NCBI RefSeq assembly: GCF_006517435.1 | Contig: NZ_VHQG01000002.1 | Span: forward strand, 1,361,806 to 1,425,805 | DNA length: 64,000 nt | Direction: 5' to 3' | DNA from: Schumannella soli | GTDB taxonomy: Bacteria; Actinomycetota; Actinomycetes; Actinomycetales; Microbacteriaceae | Shown here: piece after piece, positions 7,608-15,761 of the stretch | Numbering within the stretch: position 1 is the stretch's first letter | How the letters are laid out: each line of letters starts with the position of its first letter | Translations under genes and position numbers: made by a program | The notes under the pieces: model-generated | What the model saw: only the letters and a program-made list of their open reading frames with translations | Database searches by the model: none | Told to the model about the DNA's origin: nothing

Positions 7608-8357
7608 TCAGATCCCGGCGACGTCGAGCGCCTCGGCCAGCGTGAATGCGCCGGCGTAGAGCGCCTTGCCGACGATCGCGCCCTCGATGCCCGACGGCAC
7701 GAGCTCGCGCAGCGCGGCGATGTCGTCGAGGTTCGAGATGCCGCCGGAGGCGACCACCGGCTTGTCGGTGCGCTCGGCGACCTGCTGCAGCAGCTCCAGG
7801 TTCGGCCCGCGCAGCGTGCCGTCCTTCGTGACGTCGGTCACGACGTAGCGGGCGCAGCCGGCGTCTTCGAGGCGGTCGAGCACCGTCCACAGGTCGCCGC
7901 CGTCGCGGGTCCAGCCGCGCGCGGCGAGCGTCGTGCCGCGCACGTCGAGGCCGACGGCGATCGCCTCGCCGTACTCGGCTATCACGTGAGCGGCCCATTC
8001 GGGGTTCTCGAGGGCGGCGGTGCCGAGGTTGATGCGCTTGGCGCCGGTCGCGAGCGCCGCCTCGAGGCTGGCGTCGTCACGGATGCCGCCTGACAGCTCG
8101 ACGTTCAGCTCGCGCGGCACGCTCTTGATGACCCGCTTGATGACGGCGCGGTTGTCGCCGCGGCCGAAGGCGGCATCCAGGTCGACCAGGTGGATCCACT
8201 CGGCCCCCTGCTCGACCCACACCCCGGCGGCCTCGACCGGGTCGCCGTAGTCGGTCTCGCTGCCGGCCTCGCCCTGGGTGAGGCGCACGGCCTTGCCGTC
8301 GGCGACGTCGACCGCGGGCAGGAGGGTGAGACGCGGGGCGGAGTTGAACTCGGTCAT
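7608..8357 (-). CDS. priA: Phosphoribosyl isomerase A (HisA/PriA)
   Basis: A 249-residue (beta/alpha)8 barrel. It opens [20 protein letters not shown] with the catalytic Asp in AVDV, contains [17 protein letters not shown] and the second acid in [16 protein letters not shown], and the phosphate loops VVASGGIS and GAIVGKALY. It isomerises ProFAR to PRFAR in histidine synthesis. Actinobacterial orthologues (PriA) also perform the TrpF step of tryptophan synthesis; the dual role is assumed from the lineage and would need absence of trpF elsewhere. The gene lies 99 bases after hisH and 4 before the sseB-like gene. Confidence 0.93.
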   Translation of the reverse strand: MTEFNSAPRLTLLPAVDVADGKAVRLTQGEAGSETDYGDPVEAAGVWVEQGAEWIHLVDLDAAFGRGDNRAVIKRVIKSVPRELNVELSGGIRDDASLEAALATGAKRINLGTAALENPEWAAHVIAEYGEAIAVGLDVRGTTLAARGWTRDGGDLWTVLDRLEDAGCARYVVTDVTKDGTLRGPNLELLQQVAERTDKPVVASGGISNLDDIAALRELVPSGIEGAIVGKALYAGAFTLAEALDVAGI

Positions 8358-8456
8358 TGCGGGTGGATCCTCGGGATGTCGGTCGTGCGGTCGGTCAGTC
8401 GGTGGTGCGGGGATGCGGGCCGCGGCGCCCCGGACGGACGCACGCGACCCACCGGG

Positions 8457-9089
8457 TCAGAGTCGGTCGATCCAGTTGCGCAGCAGGCGGATGCCGGCCT
8501 CGCCGGACTTCTCGGGGTGGAACTGCGTCGCCGAGAGCGGGCCGTTCTCCACGGCCGCGAGGAAGCGGCCGCCGTGGTCGGACCAGGTCAGTTTCGGACT
8601 CGTGTGCTGCGGCGACTCGGGCAGGTCCCAGCTGCGCGCGGCGTAGGAGTGCACGAAGTAGAAGCGCTCGTCGGCGAGCCCGTCGAAGAGCTGCGAGCCG
8701 GTGTCGGGCGCCACTGTGTTCCAGCCCATGTGCGGCAGCACGGGGGCCTCGAGCTCGTCGACCGTGCCGGGCCACTCCCCCAGACCCTCGGCCTCGACGC
8801 CGCGCTCGACCCCGCGGTCGAAGAGCACCTGCATGCCGACGCAGATGCCGAGCACCGGGCGGCCGCCGGCGAGACGACGTCCGATCAGCTCGCCTCCGCG
8901 CACCTTCTGCAGCGCATCCATGACCGCCGAGAACGCGCCGACGCCGGGCACCAGCAGGCCGTCGGCCTCGAGCACCTTCATGCGGTCGGCCGTCAGCTCG
9001 ACGTCGGCCCCGGCGGCCTCGAGCGCCTTGACGGCGGAGTGCACATTGCCCGAGCCGTAGTCGAGCACGACGACCGAGGGTCGGGTCAC
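8457..9089 (-). CDS. hisH: Imidazole glycerol phosphate synthase, glutaminase subunit
   Basis: A 210-residue class I glutamine amidotransferase. It starts [19 protein letters not shown] and carries the nucleophile Cys in [10 protein letters not shown] and the His-Glu pair in [10 protein letters not shown]. HisH releases ammonia from glutamine and channels it to HisF, producing IGP and AICAR. hisF is not in the window. The GTG start at 9089 overlaps the hisB stop by 4 bases (GTGA). The PGVGAF oxyanion strand is intact. Confidence 0.95.
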   Translation of the reverse strand: MTRPSVVVLDYGSGNVHSAVKALEAAGADVELTADRMKVLEADGLLVPGVGAFSAVMDALQKVRGGELIGRRLAGGRPVLGICVGMQVLFDRGVERGVEAEGLGEWPGTVDELEAPVLPHMGWNTVAPDTGSQLFDGLADERFYFVHSYAARSWDLPESPQHTSPKLTWSDHGGRFLAAVENGPLSATQFHPEKSGEAGIRLLRNWIDRL

Positions 9090-9691
9090 AGGGCGCCCTT
9101 GGTCGAGGGCACGCCGGTGACGCGCGGATCGGGCTCGACGGCCTTGCGGAACGCGCGCGCGAAGGCCTTGAACTGCGCCTCGGCGATGTGGTGCGGGTCG
9201 CGGCCGGCGAGCACGGTGAGGTGCACGCTGAGTCCGGCGTGGAAGGTGATCGCCTCGAAGACGTGGCGGATCATCGATCCGGTGAAGTGGCCGCCGATGA
9301 GGTGCAGCGCGTATCCCTCCGGCTCGCCGCTGTGCACCAGGTACGGGCGCCCGGAGACATCCACGACCGCGCGCGCGAGCGCCTCGTCGAGCGGAACGTG
9401 GGCGTCGCCGAAGCGGCCGATGCCCTGCTTGTCGCCGAGCGCCTGACGGATCGCGGTGCCGAGCGTGATGCCGGTGTCCTCGACCGTGTGGTGCACGTCG
9501 ATGTCGATGTCGCCGGTGGCCTTGACCGTGAGGTCGACCAGCGAGTGCTTCGCGAAGGCGGTGAGCAGGTGGTCGAAGAACGGGACCGAGGTCGAGATCT
9601 CGGACTTGCCGGTGCCGTCGAGGTCGAGCGAGAGCTCGATGCTCGACTCGCTCGTCGTGCGGGTCAGCTGCGCGGTGCGGCTCGCGGTCAT
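9086..9691 (-). CDS. hisB: Imidazoleglycerol-phosphate dehydratase
   Basis: A 201-residue monofunctional IGPD; the phosphatase domain found in enteric HisB is absent. Both metal-binding His clusters are visible: VHHTVEDTG near residues 68-76 and [16 protein letters not shown] near the C terminus, with [13 protein letters not shown] between. It dehydrates IGP to imidazole acetol phosphate using Mn2+. It is translationally coupled on both sides: ATGA overlap with hisC and GTGA overlap with hisH. Confidence 0.96.
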   Translation of the reverse strand: MTASRTAQLTRTTSESSIELSLDLDGTGKSEISTSVPFFDHLLTAFAKHSLVDLTVKATGDIDIDVHHTVEDTGITLGTAIRQALGDKQGIGRFGDAHVPLDEALARAVVDVSGRPYLVHSGEPEGYALHLIGGHFTGSMIRHVFEAITFHAGLSVHLTVLAGRDPHHIAEAQFKAFARAFRKAVEPDPRVTGVPSTKGAL

Positions 9692-10815
9692 GCCTGCGAT
9701 CCTACCGAGGCGCCATCCGCCGTCTCACCGTGCGCCCCGCCCGGCCCGAGTGCCGCGAGCTGCTCGAGGAAGTAGCTCGTCTCCTGCTCGGTGCCCGCCG
9801 TCACGCGCAGCGTGTTCGGGATGCCGACGTCGCGGATCAGGATGTCTTTCGCGAACAGCGCGCGGAAGGTGGCCTGAGGGTCGTCGACGCCCCCGAAGAA
9901 CACGAAGTTCGCACTCGACGGGTAGGGACGGAATCCCAGTCCCGGCAGCTCGGCGACCAGGCGGTCGCGCTGCGCGGCGATGTCGTCGACCATCGCGAGC
10001 ATCGTCGGGGCGTGCTGCAGGGCCGCGACCGCCGCGGCCTGCGTCAGCGCCGAGAGGTGATAGGGCAGGCGCACCAGGCGCAGCGCGTCGATCACGGCCG
10101 GATCGGCGGCGAGGTAGCCGACCCGCGCGCCGGCGAAGGCGAAGGCCTTGCTCATCGTGCGCGAGACCAGGAGCCGCTCGCGTCCGGGCAGCAGGCTCAG
10201 AGCGCTCGGCTGGTCCTTCGGCATGAACTCGGCGTAGGCCTCGTCGACGAGCACGATGCCGGGCGCCGCGTCGTAGACGGCCGCGACGACATCCACCCCG
10301 AGCGGCGTGCCGGTCGGGTTGTTCGGAGCGCAGAGGAAGACGACATCGGGACGGTGCTCGGCGACCTGCGCCGCCGCCGCCTCGGGCGTGAGCTCGAAGT
10401 CGGCGTCGCGCCGGCCGGCGATCCACGTCGTGCCGGTGCCCGAGGCGATGATCGAGTGCATCGAGTACGTGGGCGGGAATCCGAGCAGGCTGCGGCCCGG
10501 CCCGCCGAACGCCTGCAGCACGTGCTGCAGCACCTCGTTCGAGCCGTTCGCAGCCCAGATGCTCTCGGGCGTGAGCCCGTGGCCGAGGTACGCGGCGAGG
10601 TGCTCCCGCAGTTCGGTGAACTCGCGGTCGGGGTAGCGGTTCACGCCGAGCACGGCGCGGGCGACGGACTCGACCACGTGCTGGGCGACCTCTTCGGGAA
10701 CCGGATGCGTGTTCTCGTTGACGTTGAGCTGATAGCGCACGGGGGCCTGCGGTGCGCCGTAGGGAGTCTTGCCGCGCAGGTCATCTCGGATCGGGAGCTC
10801 GGAGAGCGATGTCAC
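9688..10815 (-). CDS. hisC: Histidinol-phosphate aminotransferase
   Basis: A 375-residue fold-type I PLP enzyme. It has [14 protein letters not shown] at the N terminus, [16 protein letters not shown], the [10 protein letters not shown] cofactor loop, DEAYAEF with the PLP-nitrogen Asp, and the Schiff-base Lys in [17 protein letters not shown]. It converts imidazole acetol phosphate and glutamate to histidinol phosphate. It is the first gene of the hisC-hisB-hisH-priA-sseB run. The GTG start at 10815 lies 6 bases after a TAGACT box, so the operon is probably expressed from a leaderless message. Confidence 0.94.
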   Translation of the reverse strand: MTSLSELPIRDDLRGKTPYGAPQAPVRYQLNVNENTHPVPEEVAQHVVESVARAVLGVNRYPDREFTELREHLAAYLGHGLTPESIWAANGSNEVLQHVLQAFGGPGRSLLGFPPTYSMHSIIASGTGTTWIAGRRDADFELTPEAAAAQVAEHRPDVVFLCAPNNPTGTPLGVDVVAAVYDAAPGIVLVDEAYAEFMPKDQPSALSLLPGRERLLVSRTMSKAFAFAGARVGYLAADPAVIDALRLVRLPYHLSALTQAAAVAALQHAPTMLAMVDDIAAQRDRLVAELPGLGFRPYPSSANFVFFGGVDDPQATFRALFAKDILIRDVGIPNTLRVTAGTEQETSYFLEQLAALGPGGAHGETADGASVGSQA

Positions 10816-10821
10816 CGCACG

Positions 10822-10827
10822 AGTCTA
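10822..10827 (-). promoter_or_regulatory. -10 box of the his operon (leaderless type)
   Basis: TAGACT on the minus strand, followed by 6 bases and the hisC GTG. The box falls inside the last codons of the preceding hypothetical gene. Confidence 0.5.
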
Positions 10828-11178
10828 GAGCGGCCGCGAGGTGCGCTCCGGCGGACTGACGGGGTGTGACGGCGAGACGGGCGAGCCGGTCTCGTGCGCC
10901 GGCGCGGCGCGTGATCCGGCGAGCAGTCCGAGGAACTCGTGCACCTGCTCTGCGGGGATCTCGCACGGCTTGAGCAGCACGCCGGCCTCGGTGCGCCAGA
11001 TGTTGGCGCTGAGATGGCCGCGGCCGCCGAGTCGCTCCGCCGTGAGGGTCGTGGCACGTCCGCCGGCGTGGTCCGCGCGGATGACACCCCACGGCTCCCC
11101 CGCGATCTGCCGGCGCGACCAGCCGAGCGGCAGGGAGTCGAGCGCGGCGAGTTCGCCCGCATCCAGATCGTCGATCAC
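10825..11178 (-). CDS. Small conserved-looking protein of unknown function
   Basis: 117 residues. The N-terminal 85 are compact: LDSLPLGWSRRQIAGEPWGV, then ADHAGGRATTLTAERLGGRG, then SANIWRTEAGVLLKPCEIPA and EQVHEFLGLLA. The C-terminal tail is Ser/Pro/Arg-rich and probably disordered. I recognise no domain. Similar proteins between lysM and hisC are familiar from related genomes, but I cannot confirm this here. The GTG start at 11178 follows a TACTGT box by 6 bases (leaderless type). It ends 9 bases before hisC and may be co-transcribed with it. Confidence 0.65.
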   Translation of the reverse strand: MIDDLDAGELAALDSLPLGWSRRQIAGEPWGVIRADHAGGRATTLTAERLGGRGHLSANIWRTEAGVLLKPCEIPAEQVHEFLGLLAGSRAAPAHETGSPVSPSHPVSPPERTSRPL

Positions 11179-11184
11179 GCGGCC

Positions 11185-11190
11185 ACAGTA
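11185..11190 (-). promoter_or_regulatory. -10 box of the hypothetical gene before hisC
   Basis: TACTGT on the minus strand, followed by 6 bases and the GTG at 11178. Leaderless-type arrangement. Confidence 0.4.
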
Positions 11191-11271
11191 AAGGGTCGGG
11201 CCCGCGCTCCGTCGGGGGAACGGAGGCGGGCCCGGAGAGGTCGACCGCGAGGGGATGCGGCGACCACGCGA

Positions 11272-11616
11272 TCAGCTGCTGTACTGCGTCGGGATCGCGA
11301 GCTGCTGGTTCGGAGCGATGCTGGCCGAGCCGAGCTGGTTGAGCTTGATGATGTCGGCGACGACGTCGCGCGGGTCGCTCTGGGGGGCGATGCGCTCGGC
11401 GATGCTCCACAGCGTGTCACCCGCCTGGACGCGCACGTGCTCGAACGTTGTCGACGAGCTGGACGACGTCGCGACCGCGTCGCCGCCGCCGAGCACGAAC
11501 GCCCCGACGCCGAGCACGAGCGGGATCGCGACGAGGACCGAGAGCACGACCTGACCGCGACGCGTGATGCGCAGGCGGGGCGCCGCGGCGGACGGGGCGA
11601 GGGAGATGGTGCTCAT
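11272..11616 (-). CDS. LysM-domain membrane-anchored protein, SOS-linked (YneA/Rv2719c-like)
   Basis: A 114-residue protein with a basic cytoplasmic N terminus (RLRITRRGQ), one transmembrane helix at about 22-44, a Ser/Thr linker, and a single C-terminal LysM domain: VRVQAGDTLWSIAERIAP, then DVVADIIKLNQLG and IAPNQQLAIP. LysM domains bind peptidoglycan, so it should act at the wall. The start at 11616 has a strong AGGAGGTCACC site. It is divergent from lexA, and an SOS box overlaps the -35 of its promoter. This position and build match YneA in Bacillus and Rv2719c in Mycobacterium, which restrain division after DNA damage. The function is inferred from context. Confidence 0.75.
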   Translation of the reverse strand: MSTISLAPSAAAPRLRITRRGQVVLSVLVAIPLVLGVGAFVLGGGDAVATSSSSSTTFEHVRVQAGDTLWSIAERIAPQSDPRDVVADIIKLNQLGSASIAPNQQLAIPTQYSS

Positions 11617-11689
11617 GGTGACCTCCTGAGTCTGGACAGCTTCGCGGCCGGCGCTCGGCCGGGAGAGCCGACTGCGAAGCTGTGTTCCG

Positions 11690-11718
11690 AACATATCTTC
11701 TATCGAACACATGTTCAA
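11690..11718 (-). promoter_or_regulatory. lysM promoter with SOS box over the -35
   Basis: The minus strand has TTGAAC (11718-11713), a 17-base spacer and TATGTT (11695-11690), a near-ideal promoter. The LexA box TCGAAC-ACAT-GTTCAA (11703-11718) covers the -35, so LexA binding should block RNA polymerase. Confidence 0.75.
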
Positions 11719-11767
11719 GCGAATCGTCGGTTTCGGTCTGATAACAGCCCCGGATGCGGCGACACGC

Positions 11768-11808
11768 TCGAACAGATGTTTGAGCAGACCTTTCGAACCG
11801 GATACAGT
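11768..11808 (+). promoter_or_regulatory. lexA promoter with SOS box over the -35
   Basis: The LexA box TCGAAC-AGAT-GTTTGA (11768-11783) overlaps TTGAGC (11780-11785). A 17-base spacer and TACAGT (11803-11808) follow. This gives autorepression of lexA. The leader to the ATG at 11910 is about 95 bases. Confidence 0.75.
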
Positions 11809-11909
11809 TCCGAATGTCTGGAGACAGCATCTCGACGACCACCGACATTCGCCGGTACAGGGCGTCGCGAAGCCCGGAACACGAGCAGCGAGCAGCGAGA
11901 GGACCGCCC

Positions 11910-12587
11910 ATGAGCGACGCCACCGACCGAGGCGCCAGCGGCGGCACCCGCCGGCGCAAGAGCCTGAGCGAGAAGCAGCTCGCCATCCTCGAGTTCATCT
12001 CCCAGCAGGTCGCCACGCGGGGCTATCCGCCGAGCATGCGCGAGATCGGCGACGCCGTCGGGCTGGCCTCGCTCTCGAGCGTGACCCACCAGCTCAACCA
12101 GCTCGAGCTCAGCGGCTACCTGCGTCGCGACCCGAATCGCCCGCGCGCCCTCGAGGTGCTGATCGACCTGCCGTCGACGTCGTCGGCGGTCGAGTCCGCA
12201 CCCACGGTCGGCGACGCCGCGATGGTCCCGCTCGTCGGCCGCATCGCCGCCGGCATCCCGATCACCGCCGACCAGCAGGTCGATGAGGTGTTCCCGCTCC
12301 CCCGCCAGCTCGTCGGCAAGGGCGACCTCTTCATGCTCAAGGTGGTGGGCGAGTCGATGATCGACGCGGCAATCTGCGACGGCGACTGGGTCGTGGTGCG
12401 CACGCAGAACACGGCCGAGAACGGCGAGATCGTCGCGGCTATGCTCGACGGCGAAGCGACCGTCAAGGTCTTCCGGCAGCGCGACGGCCACACCTGGCTG
12501 CTGCCGCGCAACTCGGCCTTCGAGCCGATCCTGGGCGATCAGGCCGAGGTGCTGGGCAAGGTCGTGGCGGTGCTGCGCGCCGTCTGA
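11910..12587 (+). CDS. lexA: LexA repressor
   Basis: 225 residues. The winged-helix domain covers about 15-85 ([40 protein letters not shown]). The self-cleavage site is Ala114-Gly115 in IAAGIPI, and the catalytic dyad is Ser149 in [11 protein letters not shown] and Lys186 in EATVKVF. LexA represses the SOS regulon until RecA filaments trigger autocleavage. The ATG at 11910 is preceded by GAGAGGA. An in-frame ATG at 11814 lies 5 bases after the -10 box and could give a leaderless form with 32 extra residues, but the extension looks non-conserved. Two SOS boxes lie between it and the divergent LysM gene. Confidence 0.96.
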   Translation: MSDATDRGASGGTRRRKSLSEKQLAILEFISQQVATRGYPPSMREIGDAVGLASLSSVTHQLNQLELSGYLRRDPNRPRALEVLIDLPSTSSAVESAPTVGDAAMVPLVGRIAAGIPITADQQVDEVFPLPRQLVGKGDLFMLKVVGESMIDAAICDGDWVVVRTQNTAENGEIVAAMLDGEATVKVFRQRDGHTWLLPRNSAFEPILGDQAEVLGKVVAVLRAV

Positions 12588-12596
12588 CGCGCGAGG

Positions 12597-13562
12597 TCAC
12601 TCCGCGTCGACGTCCTGCTCGCCGTCGAGCAGAGGGATGCCGAACTCCGCGACGACGGAACGCAGCTCCCGCAGATAGCGCTGGGCCTGCTCGGTCAGCG
12701 GGATCGCGGAGTGCTCGATCCATCCGATCTCGATGCGATCGTCGACGTCGAGCGGGATGGCGACGATCTCGGGGTTCAGGTCGTCGCTGATGATGCCCGT
12801 CGAGATCGTGTAGCCGTCGAGTCCGATCATGAGGTTGAAGATCGTCGCCCGATCGGAGACGCGGATCTCCTGCCGGCTCGAGAGCGTCGAGAGGATCTCC
12901 TCGGCGAGGTAGAACGAGTTGTTCGCGGCCTGATCGAAGGTCAGACGCGGCAGGTCAGCCAGGTCGGCGAGCGCGACCCGCTCGCGAGGGACGAGCGGAT
13001 TCGTGCGGGAGACGAAGATGTGGGGTTCGGCGATGAAGAGCGGTCGGAACACCAGCCCCGAGTCGCGGAGCAGCTTGTCGATCACCTTGCGGTTGAAGTC
13101 GTTCCGGTAGAGGATCCCCACCTCGCTGCGCAGCGCGCGGACGTCGTCGATGATGTCCCAGGTGCGGGTCTCGCGCAGCGAGAACTCGTACTCGTCGGCA
13201 TCGCTCGCGCGCACCATCCGCACGAAGGCGTCGACCGCGAAGGAGTAGTGCTGCGTCGAGATCCCGAGCAGACGCCGCGACGGCGGACGACCGAGGTAGC
13301 GGTGCTCGAGGAGGACCACCTGCTCGACGACCTGCCGCGCGTATCCCAGGAACTCGGTTCCATCGGCGGTGAGCGAGACGCCGCGGGCCGAGCGGATGAG
13401 CAGGGTGCGGCCGACGCGCGCCTCGAGATCCTTCATCGCCGCCGACATCGTGGGCTGCGCGACGAACAGCTGATCGGCGGCTGCGCTGATCGATCCCTCC
13501 GCGGCGACCTCGACGAAGTACTGGAGCTGCTGGAGCGAGATGCGGCTGGAATCGCGTGCCAT
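12597..13562 (-). CDS. LysR-family transcriptional regulator, divergent from mesXD
   Basis: A 321-residue LysR-type regulator. The winged HTH is at about 9-66 (LQQLQYFVEVAAEGSISAAA, then QPTMSAAMKDLEARVGRTLL), followed by the linker helix and a substrate-binding-like effector domain (SEVGILYRNDFNR, HIFVSRTNPLVPRERVALAD). It lies back-to-back with mesX, 120 bases away, the usual layout for a LysR protein controlling its neighbour. In that gap is a CTAT-N8-ATAG dyad 9 bases from its start. Homocysteine or methionine status is a plausible signal, by analogy with MetR, but the ligand is not deducible. Confidence 0.88.
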   Translation of the reverse strand: MARDSSRISLQQLQYFVEVAAEGSISAAADQLFVAQPTMSAAMKDLEARVGRTLLIRSARGVSLTADGTEFLGYARQVVEQVVLLEHRYLGRPPSRRLLGISTQHYSFAVDAFVRMVRASDADEYEFSLRETRTWDIIDDVRALRSEVGILYRNDFNRKVIDKLLRDSGLVFRPLFIAEPHIFVSRTNPLVPRERVALADLADLPRLTFDQAANNSFYLAEEILSTLSSRQEIRVSDRATIFNLMIGLDGYTISTGIISDDLNPEIVAIPLDVDDRIEIGWIEHSAIPLTEQAQRYLRELRSVVAEFGIPLLDGEQDVDAE

Positions 13563-13571
13563 AGGTTCATT

Positions 13572-13587
13572 CTATATTTCTGCATAG
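13572..13587. promoter_or_regulatory. Dyad in the LysR/mesX intergenic region
   Basis: CTAT at 13572-13575 and ATAG at 13584-13587 form an inverted repeat with an 8-base centre in the only AT-rich stretch of this gap. Candidate LysR-type site overlapping the regulator's own promoter. Confidence 0.4.
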
Positions 13588-13605
13588 TCAGAGCGAGTTA
13601 CCCGA

Positions 13606-13657
13606 TGCCCGCCGATTGCGGGCACGATTCAGATGGATCTGCTGCCCCGTCAGCAGA
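13606..13657 (+). promoter_or_regulatory. Two hairpins in the mesX leader
   Basis: A 7-bp stem with a 5-base loop (13606-13612 with 13618-13624) is followed by a 7-bp stem with a 6-base loop (13638-13644 with 13651-13657). CAGAT at 13630-13634 can pair instead with ATCTG at 13637-13641, which would disrupt the second stem. The layout resembles a switchable leader; no known riboswitch class was recognised. Confidence 0.4.
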
Positions 13658-13682
13658 CCAACCGACCGAGGGATGTTCTCCT

Positions 13683-14669
13683 GTGACTGACGAGTTCGAC
13701 TACGCGATCACGACGACGCGCTTCGACGAGCACTACGAGCCCGCGGAGACGTCGCGCGTGACGACGAACTTCGCGAATCTGGCGCGCGGCGAGCATCGCC
13801 AGCAGAACCTCCGCAACGCCCTGGGCATGATCGACCGCCGCTTCAACGCCCTCGCCGACTGGGACAACGCGACCGGCGATCGCTACTCGGTCGAGCTCGA
13901 GATCATCTCGGTCGCGCTGAGATTCGCGGACGCGAGCCAGGATCAGGAGTTCCCGCTGATCGAGATCCTCGACGTGCAGATCCTCGACACCACGACCGGC
14001 GAGCGCCGGCACGGCATCGTCGGCAACAACTTCTCGTCGTACGTGCGGGACTACGACTTCAGCGTGCTCCTCCCCTCGCTCACGGCATCCGGTGCGCGGC
14101 TGCCGGATGACTTCGGCGTGCTTCACGGCAAGCTGTTCGATCACTTCCTCGCGTCGCGCGCCTACCGCGAGCGCTTCTCCGCTCCCCCGGTGATCTGCAT
14201 CAGCGTCTCCACCAGCAAGACCTACCGCCGCACCGACAACCGCCATCCCGTGCTCGGCGTCGAGTACCGCAACGACGACGTCTCGTTGACCGACCGGTAC
14301 TTCGCGAAGATGGGCCTGCGGGCGCGGTTCTTCATGCCGCCGGGGAGCGTGGCGCCGCTCGCGTTCTATCACCGCGGCGATCTGCTGAACGACTACACGG
14401 ATCTGCAGCTGATCGGCACGATCAGCACGATGGAGGCCTTCCAGCAGATCTACCGGCCCGAGATCTACAACGCGAACTCCACCGCCACTGCGATCTACCG
14501 TCCGAGCCTCGAGCAGCAGGATTACTCGCGCACGCAGGTCTCCTACGACCGCGAGGAGCGGAGCCGGCTCGCGTCGACCCAGGGCAAGTACACCGAGGAG
14601 CACTTCATGACACCGCACAGGGACGCCCTGGAGCAGTGGGCCGCCACCTACCCGGCGCCGCTCGCATGA
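13683..14669 (+). CDS. mesX: MesX, DUF1852 putative oxygenase partner of methionine synthase MesD
   Basis: A 328-residue protein matching DUF1852: FDYAITTTRFDEHYEPAETS and TTNFANLARGEHRQQNLRNA at the start, SVELEIISVALRFADAS, ISVSTSKTYRRTDNRHPVLG, and IYRPSLEQQDYSRTQVSYDR near the end. DUF1852 proteins were named MesX and are encoded beside the short methionine synthase MesD, which needs MesX and oxygen to work in vivo; their chemistry is unsettled. GTG at 13683 is the start; the frame is open upstream only because it runs antisense through the LysR gene. The stop overlaps the mesD ATG by 4 bases, so the pair is coupled. Confidence 0.88.
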   Translation: MTDEFDYAITTTRFDEHYEPAETSRVTTNFANLARGEHRQQNLRNALGMIDRRFNALADWDNATGDRYSVELEIISVALRFADASQDQEFPLIEILDVQILDTTTGERRHGIVGNNFSSYVRDYDFSVLLPSLTASGARLPDDFGVLHGKLFDHFLASRAYRERFSAPPVICISVSTSKTYRRTDNRHPVLGVEYRNDDVSLTDRYFAKMGLRARFFMPPGSVAPLAFYHRGDLLNDYTDLQLIGTISTMEAFQQIYRPEIYNANSTATAIYRPSLEQQDYSRTQVSYDREERSRLASTQGKYTEEHFMTPHRDALEQWAATYPAPLA

Positions 14670-15730
14670 CCGGCCGTCAGCCGAGCGACAGCGCCCGCCG
14701 CCTGCTTCCGACCTCGACGGCGGGCAGCCTCCCCAAGCCCGCCTGGCTCGCCGAACCCGAGAAGCTGTGGTCGCCGTGGCAGCTGCACGGGGACGCCCTG
14801 GCCGAGGGCAAGCAGGATGCGCTGCGCATCTCCGTGCACGAGCAGGAGCAGGCCGGAATCGACATCCTCAGCGATGGCGAGCAGACCCGGCAGCACTTCG
14901 TCACGACCTTCATCGAGCACCTGAGCGGCGTCGACTTCGAGAACCGCGAGACCGTGCGCATCCGTGACCGCTACGACGCGAGCGTGCCGACCGTCGTCGG
15001 CTCCGTCGGCCGTGAGAAGCCCGTCTTCGTCGACGACGCGCGGTTCCTGCGCGCGCAGACCGATCGACCGATCAAGTGGGCGCTGCCCGGGCCGATGACC
15101 ATGATCGACACCCTCGCCGACCGGCACTACGGCAGCCGCGAGAAGCTGGCGTGGGAGTTCGCGGGGATCCTCAACGAGGAGGCGAAGGAGCTCGAGGCGG
15201 CCGGAGTCGACATCATCCAGTTCGACGAGCCTTCGTTCAACGTGTTCTTCGACGACGTGCAGGACTGGGGCGTCGCCGCGTTGGAGCGCGCCGCCGAGGG
15301 ACTGCGCGCCGAGACGGCCGTGCACATCTGCTACGGCTACGGCATCACCGCGAACACCGACTGGAAGGCCACTCTCGGCGCGGAGTGGCGACAGTACGAG
15401 AAGACCTTCCCGATGATCCGGGAGTCGTCGATCGACATCGTCTCCCTCGAGTGCCAGCACTCGCACGTGCCCATGGATCTCATCGAGCTCATCCGCGGCA
15501 AGAAGGTCATGCTCGGGGCGATCGACGTGGCGAGCACGGCCGTCGAGTCGGCTGACGAGGTCGCCGACGTCCTGCGGAAGGCACTCGAGTTCGTCGAGCC
15601 CGAGCTGTTGATCCCCAGCACGAACTGCGGCATGGCCCCGCTGAGCCGGGAGGTCGCGCAGGGGAAGCTCGCCGCGCTCAGCGCCGGCGCGGACATCGTC
15701 CGGCGGGAGCTCGCGCCCCGGGCGGGCTGA
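14666..15730 (+). CDS. mesD: MesD, folate-independent core methionine synthase
   Basis: A 354-residue protein equal to the C-terminal catalytic barrel of cobalamin-independent methionine synthase (MetE), without the N-terminal barrel that binds methyl-folate. It starts LLPTSTAGSLPKPAWLAEPE, and has LSDGEQTRQHFVTTFIEHL and FDEPSFNVFF. The zinc/homocysteine ligands are visible: His-Cys in VHICYGYG, Glu in SLECQHSH and Cys in STNCGMAPLSRE. It should methylate homocysteine to methionine. Being paired with DUF1852 places it in the MesD family, whose methyl donor is still uncertain. It is coupled to mesX by an ATGA overlap. Confidence 0.9.
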   Translation: MTGRQPSDSARRLLPTSTAGSLPKPAWLAEPEKLWSPWQLHGDALAEGKQDALRISVHEQEQAGIDILSDGEQTRQHFVTTFIEHLSGVDFENRETVRIRDRYDASVPTVVGSVGREKPVFVDDARFLRAQTDRPIKWALPGPMTMIDTLADRHYGSREKLAWEFAGILNEEAKELEAAGVDIIQFDEPSFNVFFDDVQDWGVAALERAAEGLRAETAVHICYGYGITANTDWKATLGAEWRQYEKTFPMIRESSIDIVSLECQHSHVPMDLIELIRGKKVMLGAIDVASTAVESADEVADVLRKALEFVEPELLIPSTNCGMAPLSREVAQGKLAALSAGADIVRRELAPRAG

Positions 15731-15761
15731 GTTCGGACTCGCGCTCAGCGGCGGGGCCGGG

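Noticed and set aside
11793..11813. Third LexA-like site in the lexA promoter (TCGAAC ... GTTCCGA)
   Set aside because: The half-sites are 8 bases apart rather than 4, so it does not fit the box seen three times elsewhere in the window.
12711..13682. Upstream extension of the mesX frame by 324 codons
   Set aside because: It runs antisense through the LysR gene and is compositionally non-protein-like; DUF1852 begins at the GTG at 13683.
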